From: an uncultured Paraburkholderia sp.
GTDB lineage: Bacteria > Pseudomonadota > Gammaproteobacteria > Burkholderiales > Burkholderiaceae
NCBI GenBank assembly: GCA_940747215.1
Contig: CALNWS010000023.1
Coordinates: 1-60,926 of the forward strand
Length of the DNA stretch: 60,926 nucleotides
Direction: 5' to 3'
Shown: positions 1-11,088 of the stretch, piece by piece
How positions within the stretch are numbered: position 1 is the stretch's first letter
Layout of the letters: every line of letters starts with the position of its first letter
Made by a program: the position numbers and the translations under genes
The notes under the pieces: generated by a model
What the model was told of the DNA's origin: nothing
The model's input: the letters and a program-made list of their open reading frames with translations, nothing else
The model's database searches: none

Positions 1-60
1 GGCAGACCGGATGCCGGATGAGGCATACTTCGCAACGCTGCCTGCGATCAGATCGGCAGC

Positions 61-426
61 ATGATCGCCCCGGACGTTCCACTTGAAAATCTCAGAAAAC
101 TGTCCGAACGAACAGGGCCACCTCTATCCACTACCCACTTCGCGCCGTCGGAAGTCGAAGCGCACATCTCCGTAAGCCGCACGTCGAGCGCAAAAACTCA
201 GCCAACTGCATCACCGCAACCTGAGCAGACCGCTCGCACGCCGGCTAACAACTTCAGCACAGAAAGAACCGCGCTGCTTGCGTGGGCCGCGAAACAGCGT
301 CGAGCGAGTACGACCACGCGCGCGGACAATTCGGCGTTATCCAATACGGACTGGAGTAGCGGGATGACTCAGCGTCGCGTCACCGACAATCCGGACGCGT
401 TCGCAACCGTTCGCGACTCGAAGTAG
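61..426 (+). CDS. hypothetical protein, 121 aa
   Basis: Open frame from ATG 61 to TAG 424-426; an in-frame stop at 19-21 lies upstream, so the frame does not run in from the left edge. The product is rich in Ser, Thr, Ala and Arg with no motif, signal peptide or membrane segment that I recognise. It converges on the leftward acnA operon, and the hairpin just after it could end both transcripts. I cannot assign a function. It may be a degraded or spurious frame, since many genes in this window are broken. Confidence 0.3.
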   Translation: MIAPDVPLENLRKLSERTGPPLSTTHFAPSEVEAHISVSRTSSAKTQPTASPQPEQTARTPANNFSTERTALLAWAAKQRRASTTTRADNSALSNTDWSSGMTQRRVTDNPDAFATVRDSK

Positions 427-433
427 CCGAAAA

Positions 434-456
434 AAGCCCGACCAATGGTCGGGCTT
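434..456 (-). terminator. Rho-independent terminator of the acnA operon
   Basis: A perfect 10-bp stem (AAGCCCGACC / GGTCGGGCTT) closes a 3-base loop. Read leftward it is followed by a run of T (the A run at 430-435), so it fits termination of the leftward acnA transcript that ends at 584. It may also work for the rightward frame ending at 426. Confidence 0.85.
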
Positions 457-515
457 CCAAAGTCGGCCGCGCCCTCCACAGGACGCGGCCCTTGCAAAAC
501 AGCGAAGCCGTTTGC

Positions 516-573
516 GTAGCTGCCGGGCTCAATCAACCATCAATCAGCCGTCGATCAACCGTCAGGCAGCTAC
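516..573. repeat. three 11-bp tandem repeats inside a 9-bp inverted repeat
   Basis: GTAGCTGCC at 516-524 and GGCAGCTAC at 565-573 are exact inverted copies. Between them lie three head-to-tail 11-mers (531-541, 542-552, 553-563) that differ at only a few bases. The unit sits in the 3' untranslated region of acnA between its stop and the terminator. It could form a long stem-loop in the mRNA; no function is assigned. Confidence 0.6.
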
Positions 574-583
574 CCACCAACCC

Positions 584-3301
<2,718 letters not shown>

Positions 3302-3340
3302 GGTGTTTTCCTTGGTTTGATCGCGGAACTACAGTACTGA

Positions 3341-4711
3341 CTAAATGACGTACAGATCGACATATTCATTGATCGGCATGGCCTCAAGCCTTGCCTGATC
3401 GAGCGACACGTCGAGAATCGCCTGTTGTTGCCTGACCGGAAAGCGGCGCGCGAGGTTGGTCCTGAACTTCTCCACCAGCAACGGAATGCTATCTTCGCGA
3501 CGACGCTTGTGCCCGATCGGGTATTCGACTACCACTTCGTCGAGCTTCGATCCGTCGTTGAATTCGACCGTCAGTGCATTGGCGATCGAACGCTTCTCGG
3601 GATCGAGATAATCCTTCGTGAACTGCGCGTCTTCCACACAAGCCATCTTGCTGCGCAGCACGTCGATACGCGCGTCCTGCGCGACCGAATCTTCATAATC
3701 CGAAGCCGTCAGGCGGCCGTGGATCAACGGCACGGCGATCATGTACTGAATGCAGTGATCGCGGTCGGCCGGATTGTTCAGCGGTCCCTTCTTGTCGATG
3801 ATGCGAATGGCCGCTTCATGCGTACGAATTGTGATCCGGCTGATGTCTTCCACGCGCCGTCCAGCGGCTGCGAGTTGCGCGTGCAACTGCATGGTCGCTT
3901 CGACCGCGGTCTGAGCATGGAATTCTGCCGGAAAAGAAATCTTGAAGAGCACGTTTTCCATCACGTACGAGCCTTACGGACGTTGAAACTGGAAAGCATT
4001 GCCCTTGAACAGGACGTCGTAGAAGCCCCACGTCTTCGCGGTGAGCACAGACGGATAGCCCATCTCGCCGGTTCTCGCGATCAGCGCGAGCCGGTGTTCG
4101 GCGCGTGGCGATAGGTGCGCAGCGCTTGCCCGTCGACGAATGCCTACGATACCGCGTTGATCAGTTCGTCGCGCGAGAGGCCGAGCATCTGGCCGACCAC
4201 CGCGGTGGAGGCCAGCTTGACCAGCAGCACGTGGTTGAGGCCCACCTTGTTGAACGAGTTTTCGAGCGCGATACAGCCTTGAATTTCGTGCGCCTTGATC
4301 ATCGGCGATCAAAACGTCTTTCATGCGCAACGGTTTTTTTCCGTTGGCGATGGTCGTGTGCGACAGCCAGTCGGCCGTGGCCAGAATGCCACCGAGGTTA
4401 TCCGACGGATGACCCCATTCCGCGGCGAGCCAAGTGTCGTTGAAATCCAGCCAGCGGATCATCGCGCCGATATTGAAGGCGGCCTGAACCGGATCGAGCC
4501 GGAACGACGTGCCGGGCACGATCGGTCCCAACAGCTTGGTACAGGCCGGGTAGGAAAGCGCCTCGAGTCCGCAGCCGAGGGTGTCGATCAGGCAGTGACG
4601 CGCGGTTTCCAGCGCTAGCGTGCTCCCGATCGGGTAATCCAGCACGTAGTCGACGATATCGACAAGGACAGTGTCCGGGTCAGGCCGTACGTTGGAAATC
4701 GGAGCGGACAT
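3341..4711 (-). pseudogene. prpD: 2-methylcitrate dehydratase (MmgE/PrpD family), broken
   Basis: Two open pieces in different frames (4711 to 3974 and 3964 to 3341) together cover a PrpD-like protein that dehydrates 2-methylcitrate in propionate breakdown. The N-terminal part has LETARHCLIDTLGCGLEALS and LDFNDTWLAAEWGHPSDNLG; the C-terminal part has ENVLFKISFPAEFHAQTAVE. Visible lesions: an extra base near 4305 (GATCGCCGATGATC) shifts the frame; a TAG stop at 4144-4146; loss of about 13-14 codons near 4085 between CTCGCGC repeats, which also changes frame; and a TAA stop at 3974-3976, where relatives have Tyr as I recall. The frame between the first and third lesions still reads [20 protein letters not shown]. 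Several independent hits make function very unlikely. It sits between the MliC-like gene and acnA. Confidence 0.9.
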
Positions 4712-4745
4712 CGAGGATTTTCCTGATGTGGCGGTTTTTGACGGA

Positions 4746-5252
4746 TCAGTTCGTCTTGTTGATCGCGTTCGATTGCGTCGGAGCCGGCGCGCCCTGAACC
4801 ATGGCTGCCGTCTTGCACTCGTCGGCCAAGCGCGAGCTGTCCTTGTCCGAGAACAGCATGGCCTTGGTCGGGATCACGACCAGATCCATGCCGCTTGCCG
4901 CGTCGTGGAAACGGTCTGCGCCCGTCGTGGTGGCTTCGCGCGGCAAATTGTAGTTTTTGTTTGCCCAGTGAACCGTGACGATCTGGTTACGCTTCATGTC
5001 ACCCTTCAGTTCGAAAGCTAGGCCTTCGTTGCACGACCACTTTTCCGCGCCTTCCGGTACCGGATCGACCTTGGCTTCCTTGGCCGGGTTGGCTTTACGC
5101 TTGATTAGGCGCTTCGGTTGCGGGCGCTTTGCCGTTGCTTTCTTGGCAGCGGGCTTCGTGGTGGTCGCCGTTTGCGCGGCGGCGTCGGTCGCGACGGACA
5201 GCATCGTCGTGGACAGGGCGCCAATCACGGCAGCTATCATCAGCTTTTTCAT
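4746..5252 (-). CDS. exported protein, possibly MliC-like
   Basis: 168 residues with a clear signal peptide (MKKLMIAAVIGALSTTMLSV, cleavage probably after ATDAAA) and a Lys/Ala/Pro-rich linker to about residue 60. The C-terminal domain begins at WSCNEGLAFEL and continues through QIVTVHWANKNYNLPRE, ASGMDLVVIP and LADECKT. The pattern of Cys - beta strands - ASG - beta - Cys resembles the periplasmic C-type lysozyme inhibitor fold (MliC/PliC), but I am not certain. The two cysteines could form a disulfide. The frame is intact although both neighbours (prpC and prpD) are broken. Confidence 0.75.
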   Translation of the reverse strand: MKKLMIAAVIGALSTTMLSVATDAAAQTATTTKPAAKKATAKRPQPKRLIKRKANPAKEAKVDPVPEGAEKWSCNEGLAFELKGDMKRNQIVTVHWANKNYNLPREATTTGADRFHDAASGMDLVVIPTKAMLFSDKDSSRLADECKTAAMVQGAPAPTQSNAINKTN

Positions 5253-5381
5253 GGAGAAAACCTTTCTATCTAATTTCAGTTGAACGTTACACGGGCCTCC
5301 GGTCCTAGTTGACCGCGCGGGTTGAACTGCACACGCTTTGAAAGCGCACAGCGACCGCTATTTTCTCCTATTTAGCGGCAT

Positions 5382-6394
5382 TTACTTCAAATTCTCGGGT
5401 CTGGTGTAATTCGCGCTCGGACGGATGATCTTGTTGTCGATGCGCTGCTCGATGATGTGCGCGCTCCAGTCTGCCGTACGCGCGATCACGAAGAGCGGTG
5501 TGAACATCGCCGTCGGTACGCCAATCATGTGATACGAGACCGCGCTGAACCAGTCGAGGTTCGGAAACATCTTCTTCGCTTCCCACATTACCGATTCGCT
5601 TCCCACATTACCGATTCGAGCCGCTCGGCAATGCTGAAGAGCTTGTTGTTGCCCGCTTCCTTCGAGAGATTCCTCGCGATGTCCTTGATGACCTTGTTGC
5701 GCGGATCCGAAATCGTGTACACGGGGTGGCCGAAACCGATCACCACTTCCTTGTTCTCGACGAGTGCGGATATCCGCTTCGGCTTCGTCCGCGTTCTGGT
5801 AGCGCGACTGGATTTCGAACGCGATTTCGACGGCTCCACGCCGTGCAACAGATGCAGGAAGTGCCCGCCGATGGAGTCGTCGTCGGTTTCGACTTCGATG
5901 CGCTTGCGTTATGCGAGTAGTGATACCAGTAGAGCAGCATCGAGCCGAGCAAGACCATCAGCTTGTCGGCAATGTCGCGTGTGCCCAGCAGGTTGTGATC
6001 GTTCTTCTCCGGCAGCACGGTGCCGAGCACCGAGACACCGGTGCGCATCACGTCCATCGGGTGAGCGGCGGCCGGAATCCATTCGAGCGCGGCCTTCACG
6101 TTCGCGGGCAGGCCGCGCATGCCTTTGATGCTTGGTCTTGTACGCGGTCAGTTCAGCCTGCGTGGGCAGCTTGCCGTGCACCAGCAGATAGGCGATCTCT
6201 TCGAATTCGCAGGCGCCCGCGATGTCGAGGATGTCGTAGCCGCGGTAATGCAGGTCGTTGCCGGTCTTGCCGACCGTGCACAGCGCCGTGTTGCCCGCCG
6301 TAACGCCGGACAGCGCGACGGATTTTTTTGGCTTGAAGCCGCTTTTCGGTTCGTCTCCGCCTTGGGCGCCAGCGGTTTGCGTCGTCTCACTCAT
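5382..6394 (-). pseudogene. prpC: 2-methylcitrate synthase, broken
   Basis: Pieces in several frames match a PrpC/citrate synthase-like protein, which condenses propionyl-CoA with oxaloacetate. The start at 6394 (MSETTQTAGAQGGDEPKSGF) has AGGAGA upstream. Readable segments include [60 protein letters not shown] and the end [12 protein letters not shown]. Lesions: a frameshift near 6125; a missing base near 5908; an internal deletion of roughly 55-60 codons near 5830 that removes the region where citrate synthases carry the GPKHGGAN catalytic histidine; another shift near 5760; and a 20-bp tandem duplication at 5575-5618. It cannot encode an active enzyme. Confidence 0.93.
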
Positions 6395-6508
6395 CTCCCG
6401 CAATCTCCTTTGTACCTGCTCGTTTCCGGTTGAAGTGCTGCTGCTTACCAAAAGCCCGCAAAGTCCCCGATGCCCACGATGCCCGCTACTCGAAGCCGTG
6501 CGAGCGTC

Positions 6509-7518
6509 TCATGAAGCGCTTTGCACGGTAGTGCCTACTTGTGCGAAAAGCGGCGCCGCCTCTGGCGGTACGGTGCGTCCGGTGGATTGAGCGCGGCGCA
6601 GCACCGACCAGCAATAGCAATAGCTGGCGCGATCGTGCAACGTGTCGAGATGGCGCGTTGGGCCCCACTGCACGGACTGTGCGCCCAGCAGAATCTCGGT
6701 TGCCTTGACGATTTCCTCGTCGCGCGGCGCAAAGGCCGCGACGATCGCCTCGATCTGCGCCGGATGAATGCTCCACATGCGCGTGTAGCTGAACTCGTTG
6801 CGGGCGCGGGGGGCGTCGTTCGCGACCACGCTCATGTCGCGCACTTCAGTGCTGACATTGTGCGACGGCACTTTGCCATACGCATGACATGCCGCCGAGA
6901 TTTCCAGCTTGGCGCGGCGCACGAACGGGTGGTCGAACTGGCCGGGCGAGCGCATGGCCGTGTCGGGAATCGCGCCGTCGTGCGCGGAAACGAAGTCCAT
7001 CAGGCCGAAACTCAGCGCTTCCACGCCGGGCAGCGCGGCCAGATCGAACACGCGCGTGAGCACGCCATGTGTTTCGACGAGCAGTTGCACCGGTACCGGT
7101 TGCACAACGCCAAGCTCGCGGCCTCGATGAACGCGACCATTTCGCCGGCGTCCGGCACGTTGCGGATTTTCGGAAGGATGATGTAGGCGGGTGCTCGTTT
7201 GGCAGCCCACAGAATGAGGCGGACGTCATCGCGCCAGTGTGCGTGATCGAAGTCGTGGATCCGCACGCCGACGCGCCCGAAGCGGTCGTGCTCGCTGCCA
7301 AGGAGCGAAGCGACCAGTTCCGCGTGCTCGGCCTCGCGGCCGACCTGCGCGCCGTCTTCGCAGTCGAGCGTGATGTCGAATACGGGACCCAACTGCTGCT
7401 GGAGCGCGAGCGACTTCAGCATCAACTTTTCGCTGCCGGCGTAGTGATCGCAGATAGGCAGCACGGCGGGCGGCACTTCGCCGTCAAAGAGCACTTCGGC
7501 GGTTGTGAGGGCGCGCAT
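6509..7518 (-). pseudogene. HpcH/HpaI aldolase / citrate lyase beta-like protein, frameshifted
   Basis: The N-terminal frame from 7518 gives MRALTTAEVLFDGEVPPAVL, ICDHYAGSEKLMLKSLALQQ and VFDITLDCEDGAQVGREAEH, typical of the CitE-like family that cleaves or forms C-C bonds of acyl-CoA esters. Near 7105-7130 the frame changes and the C-terminal half continues as VQPVPVQLLVETHGVLTRVF, LSFGLMDFVSAHDGAIPDT and FSYTRMWSIHPAQIEAIVAA, ending at 6509. Codons in the first frame extend upstream (NTNTLLTPKM) to a TAG near 7580 without an ATG, so the original start is uncertain. The gene lies between mdh and prpC, its usual place in Burkholderia. Confidence 0.85.
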
Positions 7519-7766
7519 CTTCGGCGTGAGGAGTGTGTTGGTGTTAGGGAAAGCTGATTCGAGCGCGCTCTGCGTGGCCTAGTTCCCCAGCGGGGTTCCG
7601 GGCACGAATGCCGGCTTGGTTCCCGGCAAACCTCTAGACAGGCACGGTGCAAAACGCGTTCGGATTAGCAGCGAAAGCAGCGGCGGCGCGTGACAACGTG
7701 AGCAGCGAGCGCCTGAGCGACGGGCGCCCGAGCCGCAAGAATCCGCGCCGTGCCTGTTTCCTGAAG

Positions 7767-7811
7767 CAAAAAACCGGAACCCACCGCGATGACGCCTCGG
7801 AGTTCCGGTTT
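7767..7811 (-). terminator. terminator after mdh
   Basis: AAACCGGAAC (7771-7780) pairs exactly with GTTCCGGTTT (7802-7811), and read leftward the stem runs into a T tract (A run at 7768-7773). It starts 16 bp beyond the mdh stop codon, so mdh may be at least partly separated from the broken genes to the left. Confidence 0.8.
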
Positions 7812-7826
7812 GTCGGCATGCGCAGC

Positions 7827-8810
7827 TTAGCCGAGCAGGTGTTGAACGTCTTCGCGCTCTTCTAGCAGCTCGTTCAGCGTGCCGTCCATCTTTTCGCGCG
7901 AGAATGCGTCGATTTCCAGACCTTCGACGCGCTTGTACTCGCCGTTTTCGCACGTGACGGGCACGCCGTAGATGATGTCTTCAGGAATGCCGTACGAGCC
8001 GTCCGACGGAACGCCCATGGTGACCCACTTGCCGTTCGTGCCGAGCACCCAGTCACACACGTGGTCGATTGCAGCGTTAGCCGCCGAAGCCGCCGAAGAC
8101 AGGCCGCGCGCTTCGATGATCGCCGCGCCGCGCTTGCCGACGGTCGGAATGAACGTGTTGCGGTTCCATTCTTCGTCATTGATCAGCTTGGTTAGATCCT
8201 GACCTTCAGCCGTTGCAACGCGGAAGTCCGGGTACATGGTCGGCGAGTGGTTGCCCCACACGGCCAGCTTTTCGATCGAAGCGACCGGCTTGCCCGACTT
8301 GGCTGCCAGTTGCGACAGCGCGCGGTTGTGGTCCAGACGCAGCATGGCGGTGAAATTCTTCTTCGGCAGATCCGGAGCCGACTTCATCGCGATGTACGCG
8401 TTCGTGTTGGCCGGGTTGCCGACCACCAGCACCTTCAAGTCGCGGCTCGCGACATCGTTCAGCGCCTTGCCCTGAACCGTGAAGATTTCGGCGTTGGCCG
8501 ACAGCAGGTCCTTACGTTCCATGCCTTTCGAACGGGGACGCGCGCCGACCAGCAGGGCCACGTCTGTGTCTTTGAACGCAACCTTCGGATCGTCGGTGAT
8601 CACGACGCCCGACAGCAGCGGAAATGCGCAATCATCCAGTTCCATCACGACGCCTTTGACGGCGCCTTGCGCTTGCGGCAGGTCGAGCAGTTGCAGGATA
8701 ATCGGCTGGTCCTTGCCGAGCAGGTCGCCATTGGCGATGCGGAACAGCAAGGAGTAAGCGATTTGACCTGCGGCGCCGGTGACGGCAACGCGCTTTGCGG
8801 GCTTAGCCAT
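7827..8810 (-). CDS. mdh: malate dehydrogenase
   Basis: Cytosolic NAD-dependent enzyme that oxidises malate to oxaloacetate in the TCA cycle. The 327-residue frame is intact and the usual length for the proteobacterial group. The nucleotide-binding loop [18 protein letters not shown] is at the N terminus, [15 protein letters not shown] holds the mobile-loop arginines, [10 protein letters not shown] and LDHNRA follow, and the catalytic histidine is in [12 protein letters not shown]. The start is [12 protein letters not shown] at 8810. It heads the leftward TCA/methylcitrate operon and is divergent from the broken gntR gene across a 500-bp regulatory region. Confidence 0.97.
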
Positions 8811-9208
8811 TGAGAAATCTCCAGGACGATGCGTTAGACGCTAGGGGAAAACGCCATTCTATATGTGCGTTCAGCGAAGCGTTATGAAACACGGCGGAAA
8901 TCACTGTTCGCGTACAGCCGTGGAATGCACCGAGGCTGTATGGCGCGCTGTGGCAAGTCCGCCATGCCGGAAATCTGTGCTTCTGAGCGGGGAGTGAGAT
9001 AGTGTGCGCCAAGAGGCCGCCGTGCGATACGACTGACTCCTGCAAACAGCGCGTTTCGGCAAACGTCTGGCCAGAATGGTGGCGAATCGAAACCTGAACT
9101 GCATGGGAACCGCAAGCGCGAAGTGGCTGCCGGTACCTGGCGGCGCTGCACCGAATGCCATGGAACAGACGCCACAAAACCCAACCCGCAAACCCTTGCT
9201 CGCCAAAG
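8811..9208 (-). other. about 400-nt possible mdh leader without a gene
   Basis: No credible coding frame is visible on either strand. If the leftward promoter at 9209-9236 is the real mdh promoter, this would be an unusually long 5' untranslated region of close to 400 nt. I see no known riboswitch fold by eye. It may be a leader with a regulatory role, or remains of a lost small gene. Confidence 0.4.
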
Positions 9209-9236
9209 AGTGTAGGAGTCGGTGGAACAAAGTCAA
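9209..9236 (-). promoter_or_regulatory. candidate sigma-70 promoter toward mdh
   Basis: Read leftward: TTGACT (9236-9231), a 16-bp spacer, then TACACT (9214-9209). The -35 box matches five of six consensus positions and the -10 box four of six. It points at mdh, and the perfect palindrome at 9246-9263 lies about 10 bp upstream of the -35 box. Confidence 0.5.
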
Positions 9237-9245
9237 CATTATCTT

Positions 9246-9263
9246 ATGTCTTATATAAGACAT
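9246..9263. promoter_or_regulatory. 18-bp perfect palindrome, candidate operator
   Basis: ATGTCTTATATAAGACAT reads the same on both strands. It is AT-rich in a GC-rich setting and lies between the divergent gntR and mdh genes, next to the candidate mdh promoter. A GntR-family repressor usually binds a palindrome near its own gene, so this may be the site once read by the neighbouring, now broken, regulator. Confidence 0.55.
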
Positions 9264-9316
9264 ATCTATTGCGGGAAAACCCTAGACGCGGTATATCGCT
9301 TTAAGATGAAGTGGAG

Positions 9317-10137
9317 ATGAATCCGAACCCGGCACGAACCCGGCAAACACCACGAATCCGAATGACCAAGGGGCCGCGGGAGAAGGTGTACCTGCCGCCG
9401 CGCCCACTGCGTCACCCACCTTCAGCCCTTTGTATCAGCAGATCAAGGGGTTGATCACGCAAGGTCTCGAAAGCGGTGAATGGGAGCCGGGCGAAATCAT
9501 TCCCGGTGAAGTCGAACTGGCGGCCAGATACAAGGTCAGCCAGGGCACGGTGCGTAAGGCGATCGACGAACTGGCTGCCGACAACCTGCTCATGCGCCGC
9601 TAGGGCAAGGGCACGTTTGTTGCGACGCACAACGAAGAACGCGCCCAGTTTCGCTTCCTGAGATTGCTCGCCGACGACGGCGTGGAACATCCGCACGTCA
9701 GCCGCCTGTTGGAGTGCCGGCGTCTGCGCGCACGGCCGACATCGCGCGTCAACTCGACCTGAAACCGGCCGATCCGGTGGTGCTCATCAAGCGTCTGCTG
9801 CAGTTCGAGGGCGAGGTCACGGTGCTCGACGAAATCTGGCTGCCGGGCGCCGTGTTCCGCGGGACTGACGCTCGAACGGCTCTCGGAGTATAAAGAGTAC
9901 AAAGGTCCTCTCTACGCGATGTTCGAGGCGGAATTTGGCACGCGCATGATTCGCGCTACCGAGAAAATCCGCGCAATGGCGGCCGATCCTTCGGTGGCCG
10001 ATCTGCTGAAAGTGCCGGCGGGTTTTCCGCTGTTATCGGTCGAACGCGTGTCCTATACATATGGCAACAGGCCGGTCGAGTTACGCCATGGTTAGTATGT
10101 CACAACCGGGTACTACTATCAGAACGACCTGGGCTGA
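9317..10137 (+). pseudogene. GntR-family (UTRA domain) regulator, broken
   Basis: Pieces in several frames give a HutC-type regulator: the winged-helix part LYQQIKGLITQGLESGEWEP and KVSQGTVRKAIDELAADNLL, then a UTRA-like effector domain (LLADDGVEHPHVSRLLECRR, LKPADPVVLIKRLLQFEGEV, MFEAEFGTRMIRATEKIRAM, VPAGFPLLSVERVSYTYGNR). Lesions: a frame change between ATG 9317 and about 9365; TAG at 9601-9603 in the RRQGKGTF motif (probably CAG to TAG); a lost base near 9735; an extra base near 9862; a probable in-frame 9-nt duplication near 9890 (EYKEYKG); and TAG at 10093-10095 (probably TGG to TAG) before YVTTGYYYQNDLG. It precedes sdhC and probably regulated sdh or mdh in the ancestor. Confidence 0.92.
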
Positions 10138-10296
10138 ATCGGGTAAATGGAGGTGCTGCGTCCCGCACGCGCGCCTCTTCTTCGAAGGCGCCTTTATGGC
10201 GCACGCTATAACGGACCTGTCGTGGTTTTCGCTGCAGCGCGATATAAAAAGGCGCTAAAATTGCAAATTAGTGTGACTACATAGTAGGGGTCTAGC

Positions 10297-10713
10297 ATGG
10301 CTGAAGCCGCAAAAAAACCGAGGCCGGAATTCCGGAACATCGGTATCGAGCAGATATTGACTGCGTACCGTCTTCCACTCGCGGGGCGCGTGTCGATTCT
10401 TCACCGCGTGAGCGGTGGTCTGCTTTTTGTTTTTCTTCCGTTCCTGCTGTACCTCTTCGATCAGAGCCTGACTTCCGAATTGAGTTTCGAAGTCTTCAAA
10501 GGTTTCCTCTCCAACATCATCGTCAAGCTGATCGCGCTTGTTTTGGTGTGGGCCTTTCTTTTCCACTTCTGCGCCGGTGTCCGTCACCTGCTGACGGACA
10601 CTAATCACGACGCAGTCACGAAGGAAAAAGGCAAGTCGACCTCTGTCGTCGTGATCGTCGTGTCGTCGCTGCTCACCATCGCATTCGCGGCAAAACTGTT
10701 CGGAGCATTCTAA
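10297..10713 (+). CDS. sdhC: succinate dehydrogenase, cytochrome b556 subunit
   Basis: Membrane anchor of complex II that binds heme b and quinone. The 138 residues have RPEFRNIGIEQILTAYRLPL, the conserved GRVSILHRVSGGLLF segment and three hydrophobic helices; the heme-ligand region is FHFCAGVRHLLTDTNH. It is the first gene of sdhCDABE-gltA and stops 2 bp before sdhD. The 160 bp between the gntR remnant and this gene contain AT-rich stretches (GATATAAA near 10240) that may hold the operon promoter. Confidence 0.96.
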   Translation: MAEAAKKPRPEFRNIGIEQILTAYRLPLAGRVSILHRVSGGLLFVFLPFLLYLFDQSLTSELSFEVFKGFLSNIIVKLIALVLVWAFLFHFCAGVRHLLTDTNHDAVTKEKGKSTSVVVIVVSSLLTIAFAAKLFGAF

Positions 10714-10715
10714 AA

Positions 10716-11084
10716 ATGTCATCAAATAACCGAATCGGTTCCAAGCGTCTCGTCGTCGGCGCGCATTACGGTCTGCGCGACTGGCTCGCGCAACGTATCA
10801 CCGCCACGATCATGGCGATCTACACCGTGATTCTGCTCGCGTGGTTCTTCGGCGCGCGCGATTTTTCGTACGACGGCTGGGCGTCGATCTTCGCCACGCA
10901 GTGGATGAAGCTCGCCACGTTTGTCACGCTGCTTGCGCTATTCTACCACGCGTGGGTGGGTATCCGCGACATCTGGATGGACTACGTGAAGACCGTTGGC
11001 GTTCGCCTGTTGCTTCAGGCGCTGACGATCGTCTGGCTGCTCGCATGTGCGGGCTACGCTGCGCAGATTCTCTGGAGAGTGTAA
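10716..11084 (+). CDS. sdhD: succinate dehydrogenase, hydrophobic membrane anchor subunit
   Basis: Second membrane anchor of complex II, 122 residues. Three hydrophobic segments are visible: [40 protein letters not shown] and a C-terminal helix ending YAAQILWRV. The histidine in [17 protein letters not shown] is the conserved quinone/heme-site histidine of the family. It is tightly packed between sdhC (2-bp gap) and sdhA (4-bp gap), which implies translation from one mRNA. Confidence 0.95.
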   Translation: MSSNNRIGSKRLVVGAHYGLRDWLAQRITATIMAIYTVILLAWFFGARDFSYDGWASIFATQWMKLATFVTLLALFYHAWVGIRDIWMDYVKTVGVRLLLQALTIVWLLACAGYAAQILWRV

Positions 11085-11088
11085 AAGA

